Positions 11,413 through 20,231 of a DNA stretch of 64,000 nt are shown here, piece after piece. Within the stretch, counting starts at the first letter, position 1. Every line of letters begins with the position of its first letter. Origin of the DNA: Azospirillum oryzae (lineage in GTDB: Bacteria > Pseudomonadota > Alphaproteobacteria > Azospirillales > Azospirillaceae); the NCBI RefSeq assembly GCF_900177515.1, contig NZ_FXAK01000007.1, forward strand, positions 1,348,501 through 1,412,500. The letters are read 5' to 3'. The notes beneath the pieces were generated by a model that was not told the DNA's origin, did not search any database, and was given only the letters and a program-made list of their open reading frames with translations. The position numbers and the translations under genes were made by a program.

Positions 11413-12348
11413 ATGAAACGCACCCTCGCCATCGCCGGCATCGCCATCGTGGCGCTCGGCATCGTCGCGTCGTCCTCGCTGTTCACCGTCAACGAGGCCC
11501 AGCAGGCGCTGGTCCTGCAGTTCGGCGAACCGCGCCGGGTGATCCAGGATCCGGGGCTCAAGTTCAAGATCCCCTTCATCCAGGAAGTCCGGCTGATCGA
11601 CCGCCGCGTGCTCGACCTCGACCCGCCGGTGGAGCAGGTCATCCTGGCCGACCAGAAGCGGCTGGACGTCGACGCCTTCGCCCGCTACCGCATCCACGAC
11701 CCGCTGCGCTTCTACCAGACCGCCGGGACCGAGGCGGTGGTCGAAACCCGCCTGAACTCGATCGTCAACTCCTCGCTGCGCCGCGTGCTCGGCAACGTCA
11801 CGGTGCTGGCGGTGCTGTCGGACGAGCGCGCCCGCATCATGACCGACATCAAGGCGCAGGTGAACGACGAGGCCAAGCGCTTCGGCATCGAGATCGTCGA
11901 CGTCCGCATCCGCCGCGCCGACCTGCCGGAGGAGACCAGCCAGTCGATCTTCGCCCGCATGCGCTCCGAACGCGAACGCGAAGCGGCGGAGGCCCGCGCC
12001 CAGGGTCAGGAACAGTCGCAGCAGATCAAGTCGCGCGCCGAACGCGAACGCACCGTCATCGTCGCGGAGGCCCAGCGCGACGCGCAGATCCTGCGTGGTG
12101 AAGGCGACAACACCGCGCTGAAGCTGATCGCCGAGGCGACCTCGCAGGACCCCGGCTTCTATGGCTTCTACCGGTCGCTCGAAGCCTATCGGAAGTCGCT
12201 GAACGGCAACGACACCACCATGGTGCTGTCGCCTAACGGGGAGTTCTTCCGCTACTTCAGCGGCCCGGGTCCGCAGGCGGGCGGCGGTCCGGCCGCCAAT
12301 GCGGCTCCGGCTCCGGCTCCCGCGCCGGCCCCCGCGCCGGCGCAGTAA
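11413..12348 (+). CDS. hflC: HflC, membrane protease regulator
   Basis: 311 residues. An N-terminal membrane helix (about 5-24) precedes the SPFH domain with the family start FTVNEAQQALVLQFGEP. Later come the NSSLRRVLG and DVRIRRADLP segments and an ERERE-AAEARAQGQ coiled coil. An Ala/Pro tail (about 290-311) is low complexity. HflC partners with HflK in FtsH control at the inner membrane. ATG 11413 follows GAGGAGGATC. Confidence 0.95.
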   Translation: MKRTLAIAGIAIVALGIVASSSLFTVNEAQQALVLQFGEPRRVIQDPGLKFKIPFIQEVRLIDRRVLDLDPPVEQVILADQKRLDVDAFARYRIHDPLRFYQTAGTEAVVETRLNSIVNSSLRRVLGNVTVLAVLSDERARIMTDIKAQVNDEAKRFGIEIVDVRIRRADLPEETSQSIFARMRSEREREAAEARAQGQEQSQQIKSRAERERTVIVAEAQRDAQILRGEGDNTALKLIAEATSQDPGFYGFYRSLEAYRKSLNGNDTTMVLSPNGEFFRYFSGPGPQAGGGPAANAAPAPAPAPAPAPAQ

Positions 12349-12377
12349 GCTCCCGCAACGCGGGATCGACGCGCTCT

Positions 12378-12436
12378 TGCGGCCGGGTCGGGGGCAACCC
12401 CCGATCCGGCCGCAGGCATGTTCGGCATGCCTGCGG
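12378..12436 (+). other. Overlapping strong hairpins in the hflC-degP spacer
   Basis: Stem 1 pairs 12378-12394 with 12398-12414 (17 pairs, one G-T, loop CAA). Stem 2 pairs CCGCAGGCATG (12409-12419) with CATGCCTGCGG (12426-12436) around TTCGG. The two share bases 12409-12414, so they exclude each other. No T-run follows. A weaker TGGAAATC/GATTTCCA hairpin lies near 12468-12497. It may be a mixed terminator or attenuator, or it may stabilise hflKC mRNA. Confidence 0.5.
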
Positions 12437-12618
12437 CCACGGCAGGCGGTCCGCAGCATTGTTTCAATGGAAATCCGAAGGCTTAAGATTTCCACTGGTG
12501 CCGACTGGACCGGCACGCCATCTTGCGGCCATACTCGTGGCCCAACACATATATGGCCCAGAACCGGGCGGCCGCTCCCGCCCACGGAATCGGCCGGACG
12601 TCTGGTAGGGAGAGCACG

Positions 12619-14235
12619 TTGATTCGCATACCCAACTTCGAACCCGCCACGCGCGGCGCCGTGGCCGAAGCCCGGTCTCGCAAGGCGGGCGTCCGGCCGC
12701 TGGTCGCCGCCATCGTCTGGGGCATGACCTCGGTCATGGCCGGCGGTGCGGTCATGGGCGCGCTGGCCGGTGCCGTCCCCGCCCAGGCCCAGGCGGCCCA
12801 AGCCCAGACGACCCAGACCCAGGCGGCTACCCCGCCCCGCAACGCGCCCGGCAGCTTCGCCGATCTGGCGGAAAAGCTTCTGCCGGCGGTCGTCAACATC
12901 TCCACCAGCCAGAACGCGCCGCAGCGTCCGCAGGGCCAGCGGCCGGAGATTCCGCAATTCCCGCCGGGCTCGCCGTTCGAGGATTTCTTCCGGGACTTCT
13001 TCGACCGCCAGCAGCAGCAGGACCAGCCGCAGCGCAAGGCGACCTCGCTGGGCTCCGGCTTTGTCATCGACTCCAAGAACGGCTATGTGGTCACCAACAA
13101 CCACGTCGTTCAGGACGCCGACGAGATCACCGTCATCCTGCAGGACGACACCAACATCAAGGCGGAACTGGTCGGCAAGGACAGCAAGACCGACCTCGCC
13201 CTGCTGAAGATCAAGACCAGCCACCCGCTGGTCGCCGTACCCTTCGGCGACAGCGACGCCATGCGCGTCGGCGACTGGGTGCTGGCCATCGGCAACCCGT
13301 TCGGCCTGGGCGGGTCGGTCACCGCCGGCATCATCTCGGCGCGCCAGCGCAACATCGACGCCGGCCCCTACGACGACTTCCTGCAGACCGACGCCTCGAT
13401 CAACCGCGGCAACTCCGGCGGCCCGATGTTCAATCTGAACGGCGAGGTCATCGGCATCAACACCGCCATCTTCTCGCCGTCGGGCGGGTCGGTCGGCATC
13501 GGCTTCGCCATCCCGTCCAACCTCGCCAAGCAGGTTGTGGCGCAACTGAAGGAATACGGCAAGACCCGTCGCGGCTGGCTGGGTGTGCGCATCCAGGCGG
13601 TCACGCCGGAGATCGCCGAGAGCCTGGGGCTGCCCAACCACAAGGGCGCGCTGGTCGCCTCCGTCACCCCGGAAGGTCCGGCGGCCAAGGGCGGCATCCA
13701 GGCCGGCGACGTGGTGACCAAGTTCGACGGCAAGGAAATCGACGAGATGCGGCGCCTGCCGCGCGTCGTCGCCGAAACGGCCATCGACAAGGCCGTCCCC
13801 GTCGAGGTGTGGCGCAAGGGCAAGTCGCAGACCGTCCAGGTCAAGGTCGGTGAGTTGGAGGCCGCGGAGGAGCAGGGTCTGCTCGCCGCCGGTCCGGACG
13901 ACAAGCAGGAGCCGAAGGAGAAGGCGCCGGTCCAGAAGCCGACCGAATCCCTCGGCATGAAACTGACGACGATCACCCCGGAACTGCGCCAGCAGTACGA
14001 GATCAAGCCCGACATGAAGGGCGTGGTCATCACCGAGGTGGCCGGCAACTCCACCGCGGCGGAAAAGGGCCTGCGCGCCGGCGACGTCATCATTGAGGTC
14101 GGCCAGGAAGAGGTCCGCAAGCCCGAGGACGTGACCGCCAAGGTCCAGAAGGCCAAGGAGCAGAACAAGAAGTCCGTCCTGCTTCTGGTCGACCGCAAGG
14201 GCGACCTGCGCTTCGTGGCGATCCCGCTCAGCTGA
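12619..14235 (+). CDS. degP: DegP/HtrA-family periplasmic serine protease (Do-like)
   Basis: 538 residues from TTG 12619, chosen because GGGAGAG sits just upstream; ATG 12553 is an alternative. A signal/anchor helix and the Ala-Gln-rich segment end near residue 60. The trypsin-like domain has the catalytic triad His162 (TNNHVV), Asp192 (KTDLALL) and Ser266 (RGNSGGP), followed by two PDZ domains. Do-like proteases degrade or refold damaged envelope proteins. Placement after hflKC is typical of this lineage. Confidence 0.95.
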   Translation: MIRIPNFEPATRGAVAEARSRKAGVRPLVAAIVWGMTSVMAGGAVMGALAGAVPAQAQAAQAQTTQTQAATPPRNAPGSFADLAEKLLPAVVNISTSQNAPQRPQGQRPEIPQFPPGSPFEDFFRDFFDRQQQQDQPQRKATSLGSGFVIDSKNGYVVTNNHVVQDADEITVILQDDTNIKAELVGKDSKTDLALLKIKTSHPLVAVPFGDSDAMRVGDWVLAIGNPFGLGGSVTAGIISARQRNIDAGPYDDFLQTDASINRGNSGGPMFNLNGEVIGINTAIFSPSGGSVGIGFAIPSNLAKQVVAQLKEYGKTRRGWLGVRIQAVTPEIAESLGLPNHKGALVASVTPEGPAAKGGIQAGDVVTKFDGKEIDEMRRLPRVVAETAIDKAVPVEVWRKGKSQTVQVKVGELEAAEEQGLLAAGPDDKQEPKEKAPVQKPTESLGMKLTTITPELRQQYEIKPDMKGVVITEVAGNSTAAEKGLRAGDVIIEVGQEEVRKPEDVTAKVQKAKEQNKKSVLLLVDRKGDLRFVAIPLS

Positions 14236-14256
14236 TCCACGCGGATTGACCAGCAA

Positions 14257-14290
14257 GGGCGTCGGCGGGAAACCGCCGGCGCCTTTTTTG
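14257..14290 (+). terminator. Rho-independent terminator of degP
   Basis: An 11-pair stem GGCGTCGGCGG / CCGCCGGCGCC (one G-T) with a GAAA-type loop is followed by a run of six T. It starts about 22 bases after the degP stop codon. Confidence 0.9.
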
Positions 14291-14306
14291 TTGCGGTGGG
14301 TGCGGC

Positions 14307-14480
14307 CTACGCCCCATCCAGCAGCATCGCCAGGGCCACGGCGCCGGCCAGCAGGGCGCACAGGGTGGCGACGATGGCGAGGCTGCGCAGGAACTGGCGG
14401 AACTCGCCCTGCTTCCACGCACTGCGCCCCAACAGCGCCAGATAGCCCGCTATGGCGGCGACGATGATCTGCCAGCCCAT
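14307..14480 (-). CDS. Small membrane protein, 57 residues
   Basis: A 57-residue protein starting MGWQIIVAAIAG at ATG 14480, behind a good GAGGACGG ribosome-binding site. Two hydrophobic helices are visible: about residues 3-17 and 33-54 (SLAIVATLCALLAGAVALAMLL). They are separated by a basic/polar loop, so it is probably an inner-membrane hairpin protein. A longer form from 14552 is possible but has no better start. I do not recognise a family. It is convergent with degP. Confidence 0.55.
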   Translation of the reverse strand: MGWQIIVAAIAGYLALLGRSAWKQGEFRQFLRSLAIVATLCALLAGAVALAMLLDGA

Positions 14481-15005
14481 TCCGTCCTCGTCCAGTGCCG
14501 CCCGGGCGGCGGAAGCCGGCAGAAATGCGCATGCGCGGCCGGGACCGGTCAAGCTGTACGACCATCGCCGCAGACGCGGCTATATCGAAAGTGTGGCATC
14601 TCCCTTCGGGTTATCTGTTGGCATCACCACGCTGGCGGCTGCCCATACAACTTCGTGTGAAAAAATTGCGACCTCACTCGCTTAGGAGAGGTCGGCTTAC
14701 GCAAATAAGTGGTGGTTAACAAAACAGTTAACGCCTTCGCGCGCGTCAATGTTCGCCACTGTGATATCTTTGGAACCGGAAATCTTGGAGAGGCTTTGCG
14801 CATATGCCCAATGCGTTCTTCTTTTAACTCCGGAGAGTGGTACCGTAGGACACGACACGGGGGTAACCTCCCCCTAAATAACGGCCTGCCGAGGCTATCC
14901 AGGGGTAGTCGCCGAATCGCCAATGCGTCGGGACCTTCCTCTGTACAACGGCCTCCACCCTGGCCACGACGTCATGACGATCGACCAAAATTGCGGGAGC
15001 GGACG
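14481..15005 (+). other. Long AT-richer leader upstream of the LuxR-type regulator
   Basis: 525 bases without a convincing gene and clearly lower in GC than its surroundings. It contains a CGACCTC/GAGGTCG hairpin (about 14668-14694), two GTTAAC palindromes 12 bases apart (14715-14720 and 14727-14732), and a GGGGG-TAACCT-CCCCC hairpin (14859-14874). This looks like a complex promoter and a long 5' untranslated region for the regulator at 15006. A small RNA is possible but not shown. Confidence 0.5.
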
Positions 15006-15695
15006 ATGGACTCAGTGCGCGCTTTTCTTATCGACTCGAACAAGCTGTTTCGCGAGGGGCTGAAGCGCCTTCTCGATGATTCGCCCTTCCAGATCGTTGC
15101 CGAGGCGGGAAACCTGCGGGAGGCGCTGGGGTCGGTTGAAAGCGGCTTGCGGCCTCAGCTTGTCCTTCTGGACCTGCAGAATGGCGGCGACGAGGAAGCC
15201 GACGGGATGCGCCGCCTGCGCGCCCTGCTTCCGGAAACCCGCATGGTCATCCTGACCAGCGACCTGTGCACCCGCCGCCTCGCCAACGCGCTGGAGGCCG
15301 GCGCCGACGGCTACCTGATGAAGGACCTGTCGTCCGACGCGCTGGCCCAGTCGCTGAAGCTGGTGATGATGGGCGAGAAGGTGTTCCCGACCCATCTAGC
15401 CGCGCTGTTGATCTCCGGCCGCGTCAACGGCAACGGCACCGAGATGCCGGTGTCGCGCAAGGGCCTGTCGCAGCGTGAAGTGCAGATCCTGCGCTGCCTG
15501 CTGAACGGCGACAGCAACAAGATGATCGCCAACCACCTGAACATCACGGAAGCCACCGTGAAGGTTCACCTGAAGAGCCTGCTGCGCAAGATCAACGCCT
15601 CCAACCGCACCCAGGCCGCCATCTGGGCGCTGAACAACGGCATCGGCGGCGAGCTGGCCGGCGCCAACGTGGTCGCCGCGGCGGCGAACCAGTAA
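15006..15695 (+). CDS. LuxR/NarL-type response regulator
   Basis: 229 residues. The N-terminal receiver has acidic Asp10, phospho-acceptor Asp56 (LLDLQ) and Lys106 (LMKD). A C-terminal LuxR HTH spans about 155-215 with LSQREVQILRCL and ATVKVHLKSLLRKI. ATG 15006 follows GGGAGCGG. No partner kinase gene is adjacent in the same operon. In Azospirillum an orphan regulator of this class, FlcA, controls flocculation and encystment; that identity is only a suggestion here. The long leader implies elaborate control. Confidence 0.9.
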   Translation: MDSVRAFLIDSNKLFREGLKRLLDDSPFQIVAEAGNLREALGSVESGLRPQLVLLDLQNGGDEEADGMRRLRALLPETRMVILTSDLCTRRLANALEAGADGYLMKDLSSDALAQSLKLVMMGEKVFPTHLAALLISGRVNGNGTEMPVSRKGLSQREVQILRCLLNGDSNKMIANHLNITEATVKVHLKSLLRKINASNRTQAAIWALNNGIGGELAGANVVAAAANQ

Positions 15696-15780
15696 CGACT
15701 GACCCGTCCATTGCCCCCATCCCCGCCGGGCCTGTTCGCAGGAGAGGCGGGGACGAGGCCGTCATTGCATGACATGAATT

Positions 15781-15806
15781 GCCCGCCTGAATGAAGGCGG
15801 GCTTTT
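15781..15806 (+). terminator. Rho-independent terminator of the LuxR-type regulator
   Basis: A perfect stem GCCCGCCT / AGGCGGGC around GAATGA is followed by TTTTT. It lies between the regulator and the convergent kinase gene. Confidence 0.9.
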
Positions 15807-15814
15807 TCATGAAA

Positions 15815-17221
15815 TCATACCGGCAGCCGGATCACCGCGCGCAGGCCGCCATAGGGGCTGTCGTCCAGCGTGATGTCGCCGCCGTGGCTGCGCGCCACGT
15901 CCCGCGCGATGGTGAGCCCAAGGCCGGAACCGCCGGTGTCGAGGTTGCGGCTGCTGTCGACGCGGAAGAAGGGCTTGAACACGTCGTCGCGCAGATAGGC
16001 GGGGATGCCGGGGCCATCGTCATCCACCGTGATCTCGATCACGCCGTCCTTCGGCTCGGCCTTGACCCAGGCGGTGCCGGCATGGCGGCCGGCATTGACC
16101 AGCAGGTTGGCGATGCAACGGCGGACCGCGTTAGGGCGCAGCGGCAGGATCAGCCCGTCCGGCGCGGTCAGCGTCACCTCGGTCCCGTCGCGCCGGGCGC
16201 CGGCGGCGACCTCGTTCAGCAGGCGGGTCAGGTCGGTGGGCTGCACCGCCTCCGTCCCCTCGCCGCGGGCGAAGGCGAGATAGCCTTCGATCATGGTCTC
16301 CATCTCGGCGACGTCGGCCTTCAGTTCCTCCACCTCCGGATCCAGGTCGGGATCCTCGATCATGTCGAGCGCCAGCTTCATCCGGGTCAGCGGGGTGCGC
16401 AGGTCGTGGCTGACGCCGGCCAGCATTTCGGTGCGCTGGTTGATCTGGCGCTGGATGCGTTCGCGCATCAGCAGGAAGGCGGAGGCGGCCTGCCGCACCT
16501 CCGTCGCGCCCTCCATCTTGAAGTTGGAGACGTCGCGCCCCTTGCCGAGCGCGTCGGCGGCGATGGCTAGCCGCTTGATCGGCCGGATCTGATTGCGCAT
16601 GAACAGGATGGCGACCGCGAACAGCACGATGGCCGACCCGACCATCCACAGGATGAAGATATAGCTGGTCGGCGTGAACAGACGGCGCTCCGGCGACATC
16701 ACCGACAGCACGCCGTCGGCCATCTGCACCCGAATCTCGTACCATTCATGGGCGACGCGGGTGTTGATGGTGAAGGGGCGGCCGACCCGCTCGTCCAGCG
16801 CCTTGCCCAGCGTGCGTTCCAACAGGCCGCTCAGTTGCGGGCGCTTGTCCGGAAGCGTCTGGTCCGGCTCCACCGTGACGATCAGGTCGGTGGTGCGGGC
16901 GGCGGTGGCCAGCGTCCAGTCGCGGCCGTCCTGCGACGGGTCGCGCTCCAGCATGGCGATGACGGTGGCGATGTCGCCGGCGACCGCATAGGCCAGCCGG
17001 TTGGTCACCGTGTCCCAATGGCGGTCGTAGAAGATCCAGGTCGCCACCGCCTGGGCCAGGATCACCGGCGTGACGATGATCAGCAGAGACCGGCCGAACA
17101 GGGTGCGCGGCAGGAAGCGCTTCAGAAAGGGCGTCCGCCGCCGCCGTTCGGCGCGCCGGGCCGCCGCCCTGCCGGCCGCGGCTCCGTCGGCGCCGGCCCG
17201 TCCGCTGCCGGCCGCCGTCAC
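15815..17221 (-). CDS. EnvZ-type sensor histidine kinase
   Basis: 468 residues. A basic N-terminus precedes membrane helix 1 (about 44-65). A periplasmic domain (66-185), helix 2 (about 186-208) and HAMP follow. The H-box is LAGVSHDLRTPLTR with His272. The HATPase domain has N-box NLLVNAGRHAG, G1 DDDGPGIP and G2 GGSGLGLTIA. The layout matches EnvZ, the inner-membrane kinase for OmpR. Its ATG overlaps the TGA of the response regulator gene (ATGA at 17218-17221), so the two are translationally coupled. The signal is unknown. Confidence 0.93.
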   Translation of the reverse strand: MTAAGSGRAGADGAAAGRAAARRAERRRRTPFLKRFLPRTLFGRSLLIIVTPVILAQAVATWIFYDRHWDTVTNRLAYAVAGDIATVIAMLERDPSQDGRDWTLATAARTTDLIVTVEPDQTLPDKRPQLSGLLERTLGKALDERVGRPFTINTRVAHEWYEIRVQMADGVLSVMSPERRLFTPTSYIFILWMVGSAIVLFAVAILFMRNQIRPIKRLAIAADALGKGRDVSNFKMEGATEVRQAASAFLLMRERIQRQINQRTEMLAGVSHDLRTPLTRMKLALDMIEDPDLDPEVEELKADVAEMETMIEGYLAFARGEGTEAVQPTDLTRLLNEVAAGARRDGTEVTLTAPDGLILPLRPNAVRRCIANLLVNAGRHAGTAWVKAEPKDGVIEITVDDDGPGIPAYLRDDVFKPFFRVDSSRNLDTGGSGLGLTIARDVARSHGGDITLDDSPYGGLRAVIRLPV

Positions 17222-17919
17222 GGATCGGGCCTCAGCACATATCCCTCGCCGCGGACGGTGTGGAGATAGCGCGGCTCGCGCGGGTCGGCTTCGATCTTGC
17301 GGCGCAGGCGGGTCACCTGGACATCGACAGTGCGCGCGTTGCCGGCGACCTTGCTGCGTTCGGTCAGCTCGTCGCGCGTGAAGGTCACGCCGGGGGAGGT
17401 GGCGAGGATGCGCAGCAGGCTGGCCTCCGCCGTGGTCAGGCGGATCACCTCGTCGCCTTGGCGCAGTTCGTCACGGTCGGGCAGATAAAGGAGCGGACCC
17501 AGCCGCACCGGCGCCGCAGGCGGGACCGCCGGCTCCGGCGGGCGCGTGGCCTGCCGACGCAGGATGGAGTTGATGCGCAACAGCAGTTCGCGCGGATTGA
17601 AGGGCTTGGCGAGATAATCGTCGGCCCCGGCCTCCAGCCCGGCGATGCGGTCGTCCGGCTCGTCGCGGGCGGTCAGCAGCAGGATCGGCAGGTCGCGCTC
17701 TCGCCGCAGCGATTCGGTCAGCGACAGCCCCGACTCGCCCGGCATCATGATGTCGAGCACCAGCAGGTCGAAGGCGAGCCCGCCCAGCTGCGCCCGCGCA
17801 TCGGCGGCGTCGCGGGCCGTGCTGACCAGAAAGCCGTTGCCGGCGAGATATTTGCGCAGGAGTTCGCGCAGGCGGGTGTCGTCGTCGACGACCAGGATAT
17901 GAGGCTGATCTTCGGTCAT
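17218..17919 (-). CDS. OmpR-type response regulator
   Basis: 233 residues. The receiver domain has Asp12-14 acidic cluster, phospho-acceptor Asp56 (LVLDIMMP), Thr83 and Lys106 (AKPFNP). The C-terminal winged helix ends with the expected VTRLRRKIEADPREPRYLHTV-type recognition region and GYVL. ATG 17919 is chosen because homology begins there. It is first gene of a two-gene operon with the EnvZ-type kinase, so phosphotransfer between them is near certain. Targets are unknown. Confidence 0.93.
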   Translation of the reverse strand: MTEDQPHILVVDDDTRLRELLRKYLAGNGFLVSTARDAADARAQLGGLAFDLLVLDIMMPGESGLSLTESLRRERDLPILLLTARDEPDDRIAGLEAGADDYLAKPFNPRELLLRINSILRRQATRPPEPAVPPAAPVRLGPLLYLPDRDELRQGDEVIRLTTAEASLLRILATSPGVTFTRDELTERSKVAGNARTVDVQVTRLRRKIEADPREPRYLHTVRGEGYVLRPDP

Positions 17920-18088
17920 GACGGGACTATAACGCGGCTCCCCGCAATCGACATAGGGCCGCCATGCGGGACTTACCTTGGGTATGCATGGCGGGCAGGC
18001 GTGTAAGCGTTTGGCCGTTTTGGCCTCGATCCGTGTTATCCTCCATATGCCCTCCGCTGAGGGCCGAGAGACACGAGGAGCGATCACG

Positions 18089-18361
18089 ATGGCTTATGAC
18101 CACAGGTCCAACGACCCCCGGGACCTGGACGCCCAAGACCTCGCCGACATGACCCGTGCCTTCCTGGCGAAGGGCGGGAATATCGTTCAATGCCCACCGG
18201 GCGCTTCCGAAAACGTGGTGTATCGCAAGGGCGGCTTCCGCCGCCGCAATCCGAACGACGCCAAGACGGCCGCCGACAAGCCGGCCGACGGCGCCACCCA
18301 ATCCGCAAGCGCCGATACTGCGGCCGCGCCGGCGGAAAAGGCCGAATCGAAGGCCGGCTGA
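18089..18361 (+). CDS. Small conserved-looking protein with Lys/Ala-rich tail
   Basis: 90 residues from ATG 18089, with GAGGAG upstream. The N-terminal half (about 1-55) is structured and mixed in composition, with DLDAQDLADMTRAFLAKGG and NIVQCPPGASENVVYRKGG. The tail (56-90) is an Ala/Lys/Asp-rich disordered stretch. I do not recognise a named family; the N-terminal segment looks constrained. It is divergent from the OmpR-type regulator. Confidence 0.6.
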   Translation: MAYDHRSNDPRDLDAQDLADMTRAFLAKGGNIVQCPPGASENVVYRKGGFRRRNPNDAKTAADKPADGATQSASADTAAAPAEKAESKAG

Positions 18362-18367
18362 TCCGAA

Positions 18368-18880
18368 CTAGCGTTTAGTGGCAAGACGGGCAGGGGGAAC
18401 GGGCGGTGCGAATTTCGCCCGGTCCTCCTCGTCCAGCATGCCCATCATCACCTTGCGGAATCCCTCCACCGCCTCGGCCCCCGCCATGCGATAGGCGCGG
18501 GCAATGCGCTGACGCTGCGTCTCCGACAGCTGGCGTTCCAGCTCCACACCCTTTTCCGTCAGCTCCAGCAGCCGTTGCCGCCGGTCGCGGGCGCCGGTCT
18601 GCTGGTCGATGAAGCCCTGGCGCACCAACTCGCCCAGCACGCGGGACAGGCTCTGCTTGGTGATCTTCAGGATCGCCAGCAGTTCCGACACGGTGATCTT
18701 GGGATAGCGGCCGACGAAGTAGATCACGCGGTGATGCGCGCGGCCGAAGCCGATTTCCGCCAGAATTTCATCCGGTTCGGCGGTGAATTCGCGATAGGCG
18801 TAGAAAAGCAGCTCCATCCCGGTACGGAGTTCCTCCTCGCGGAGGAAGAGCTGGTTCACGCCCGCTTTCAGGTCAGCCAT
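18368..18880 (-). CDS. MarR-family transcriptional regulator
   Basis: 170 residues. Helices for dimerisation flank a winged helix: GRYPKITVSELLAIL, then KITKQSLSRVLGELVRQGFI (recognition helix), then the wing QQTGARDRRQRLLELTEKG. MarR proteins are dimeric repressors or activators that often respond to aromatic acids or oxidants. ATG 18880. No obvious target gene is adjacent. The closest is mbfA, transcribed the same way 114 bases upstream. Confidence 0.9.
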   Translation of the reverse strand: MADLKAGVNQLFLREEELRTGMELLFYAYREFTAEPDEILAEIGFGRAHHRVIYFVGRYPKITVSELLAILKITKQSLSRVLGELVRQGFIDQQTGARDRRQRLLELTEKGVELERQLSETQRQRIARAYRMAGAEAVEGFRKVMMGMLDEEDRAKFAPPVPPARLATKR

Positions 18881-18994
18881 GGCAACGCGGTTGGTTCGAT
18901 TTGTTCTAATTAGGACAGCAAGTCAGACATAAACAATCGTGCGTCCTGTTACAAGAACAAGCTCGTTCCCGCCGGCGGCTTTTCCCGCCATCGC

Positions 18995-19951
18995 TCAGGC
19001 GCTGCCGATCAGGATGCCGGTGGCGAAAACCAGCAGCCCGCCGACCACCACCTGGAAGGCGGCGGACAGCAGCGGCGTGTCCATATAGCGGTTGCGGATC
19101 CAGGCGATGATGGCCAGTTCGACCACCACCACGGCGACGGCGATGGCGGTCGCCGTCCAGAAATGCGGGATCAGATAGGGCAGGGCGTGGCCCAACCCGC
19201 CCAGCGTGGTCATGGCACCGCACACCAGCCCGCGCAGCCACGGGCTGCCGCGCCCCGTGAGCGATCCGTTGTCGGACAGCGCCTCGGCGAAGCCCATCGA
19301 GATGCCGGCGCCGATGGAGGCGGCCAGACCGACCAGAAAGGTCTCGTGGCTGTCCTGGGTGGCGAAGGCGGCGGCGAACAGCGGGGCCAGTGTGGACACC
19401 GACCCGTCCATCAGCCCGGCCAGACCCGGCTGCACGACCTGCAGCAGGAAAAGGCGGCGCTCCGATTCGTGTTCGTGCTCCCGAACCTCCGGCGAGACGT
19501 ATTTCGCCTCCAGCCGCTCCGCCTTGGCCTCGTGCCGCCGCTCCTCCTCGGCGAGATCGCCCAGCAGCTGGCGGATGGCGGCGTCCTGCGACCGCTGGGC
19601 GGCGCGGGTGTAGAAGCGCTTGGTCTCCGCCTCCATCAGCTCGGCCTGACGCCGCACGGTGTCGAGGCCCAGCGGCCGGGTCAGCCAGACCGGCTTGCGC
19701 TCCACGAACCCCTTCACGTCCTGGCGGCGGATCAGCGGGATGTGGTCGCCGAATCGCGCGCGAAACAGCTCCAGCAGCCGGTGCCGGTGCCCGCTCTCCT
19801 CCGACGCCATGGCCCGGAACAGCTTGGCCGTGTCGGGATAATTGTCGGCGAGGGCGTGGGCGAACTCGTCATAGATGCGGCTGTCCTCCTCCTCCAGCGC
19901 GATGGCGAGCGCCAGCAGCTCCTTTTCCGTCAGGTCCGAGAAGTTCTTCAT
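18995..19951 (-). CDS. mbfA: MbfA-type membrane-bound ferritin / VIT1 iron exporter
   Basis: 318 residues with two parts. Residues 1 to about 165 are a ferritin-like diiron domain with LALAIALEEEDSRIYDEF, MASEESGHRHRLLELF and DLAEEERRHEAKAERL, supplying the Glu/His iron ligands. Residues about 175-318 are a VIT1/CCC1-type membrane domain. This fusion is known as MbfA in Bradyrhizobium and Agrobacterium, where it exports iron and protects against iron and peroxide stress under Irr control. I did not find a clear Irr box upstream. Confidence 0.9.
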   Translation of the reverse strand: MKNFSDLTEKELLALAIALEEEDSRIYDEFAHALADNYPDTAKLFRAMASEESGHRHRLLELFRARFGDHIPLIRRQDVKGFVERKPVWLTRPLGLDTVRRQAELMEAETKRFYTRAAQRSQDAAIRQLLGDLAEEERRHEAKAERLEAKYVSPEVREHEHESERRLFLLQVVQPGLAGLMDGSVSTLAPLFAAAFATQDSHETFLVGLAASIGAGISMGFAEALSDNGSLTGRGSPWLRGLVCGAMTTLGGLGHALPYLIPHFWTATAIAVAVVVVELAIIAWIRNRYMDTPLLSAAFQVVVGGLLVFATGILIGSA

Positions 19952-20231
19952 GGGGATCAGGCCTTCGCCGCGTCTGGTTGGTGTTTTGCGAATGATGCTA
20001 TTCCGGAAAGGGGCATCCGCAACATGGCACTTCGTCTGATGTGGCTCCGCCGTGGGTCCGACGGGCCTTCGCCGGGCGGCTGCTACAAGATGTCTCTTAT
20101 GGCTGTCGGCGGCCGATGTGCCGGTCGGGTGAGTGGAAATTCCGCGGCGGGCTTGCTATGGGCATGGGTCACGAGAGGCCAAGAACGTTCCACAAGTTCC
20201 CATATAAAGCCGACACAAGAAGGAAACGACC

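Noticed and set aside
12299..12346. Ala/Pro tandem-like repeat at the end of hflC
   Set aside because: Low-complexity coding tail, similar in style to the secG tail; not a mobile or regulatory repeat.
11197..14565. Very long leftward open frame opposite hflC and degP
   Set aside because: It has low-complexity GC-driven sequence and lies antisense to clear hflC and degP genes with intact motifs. Typical of high-GC codon use.
14715..14732. Paired GTTAAC as a CtrA binding site
   Set aside because: CtrA needs TTAA-N7-TTAA; here the spacer between the TTAA cores is eight bases.
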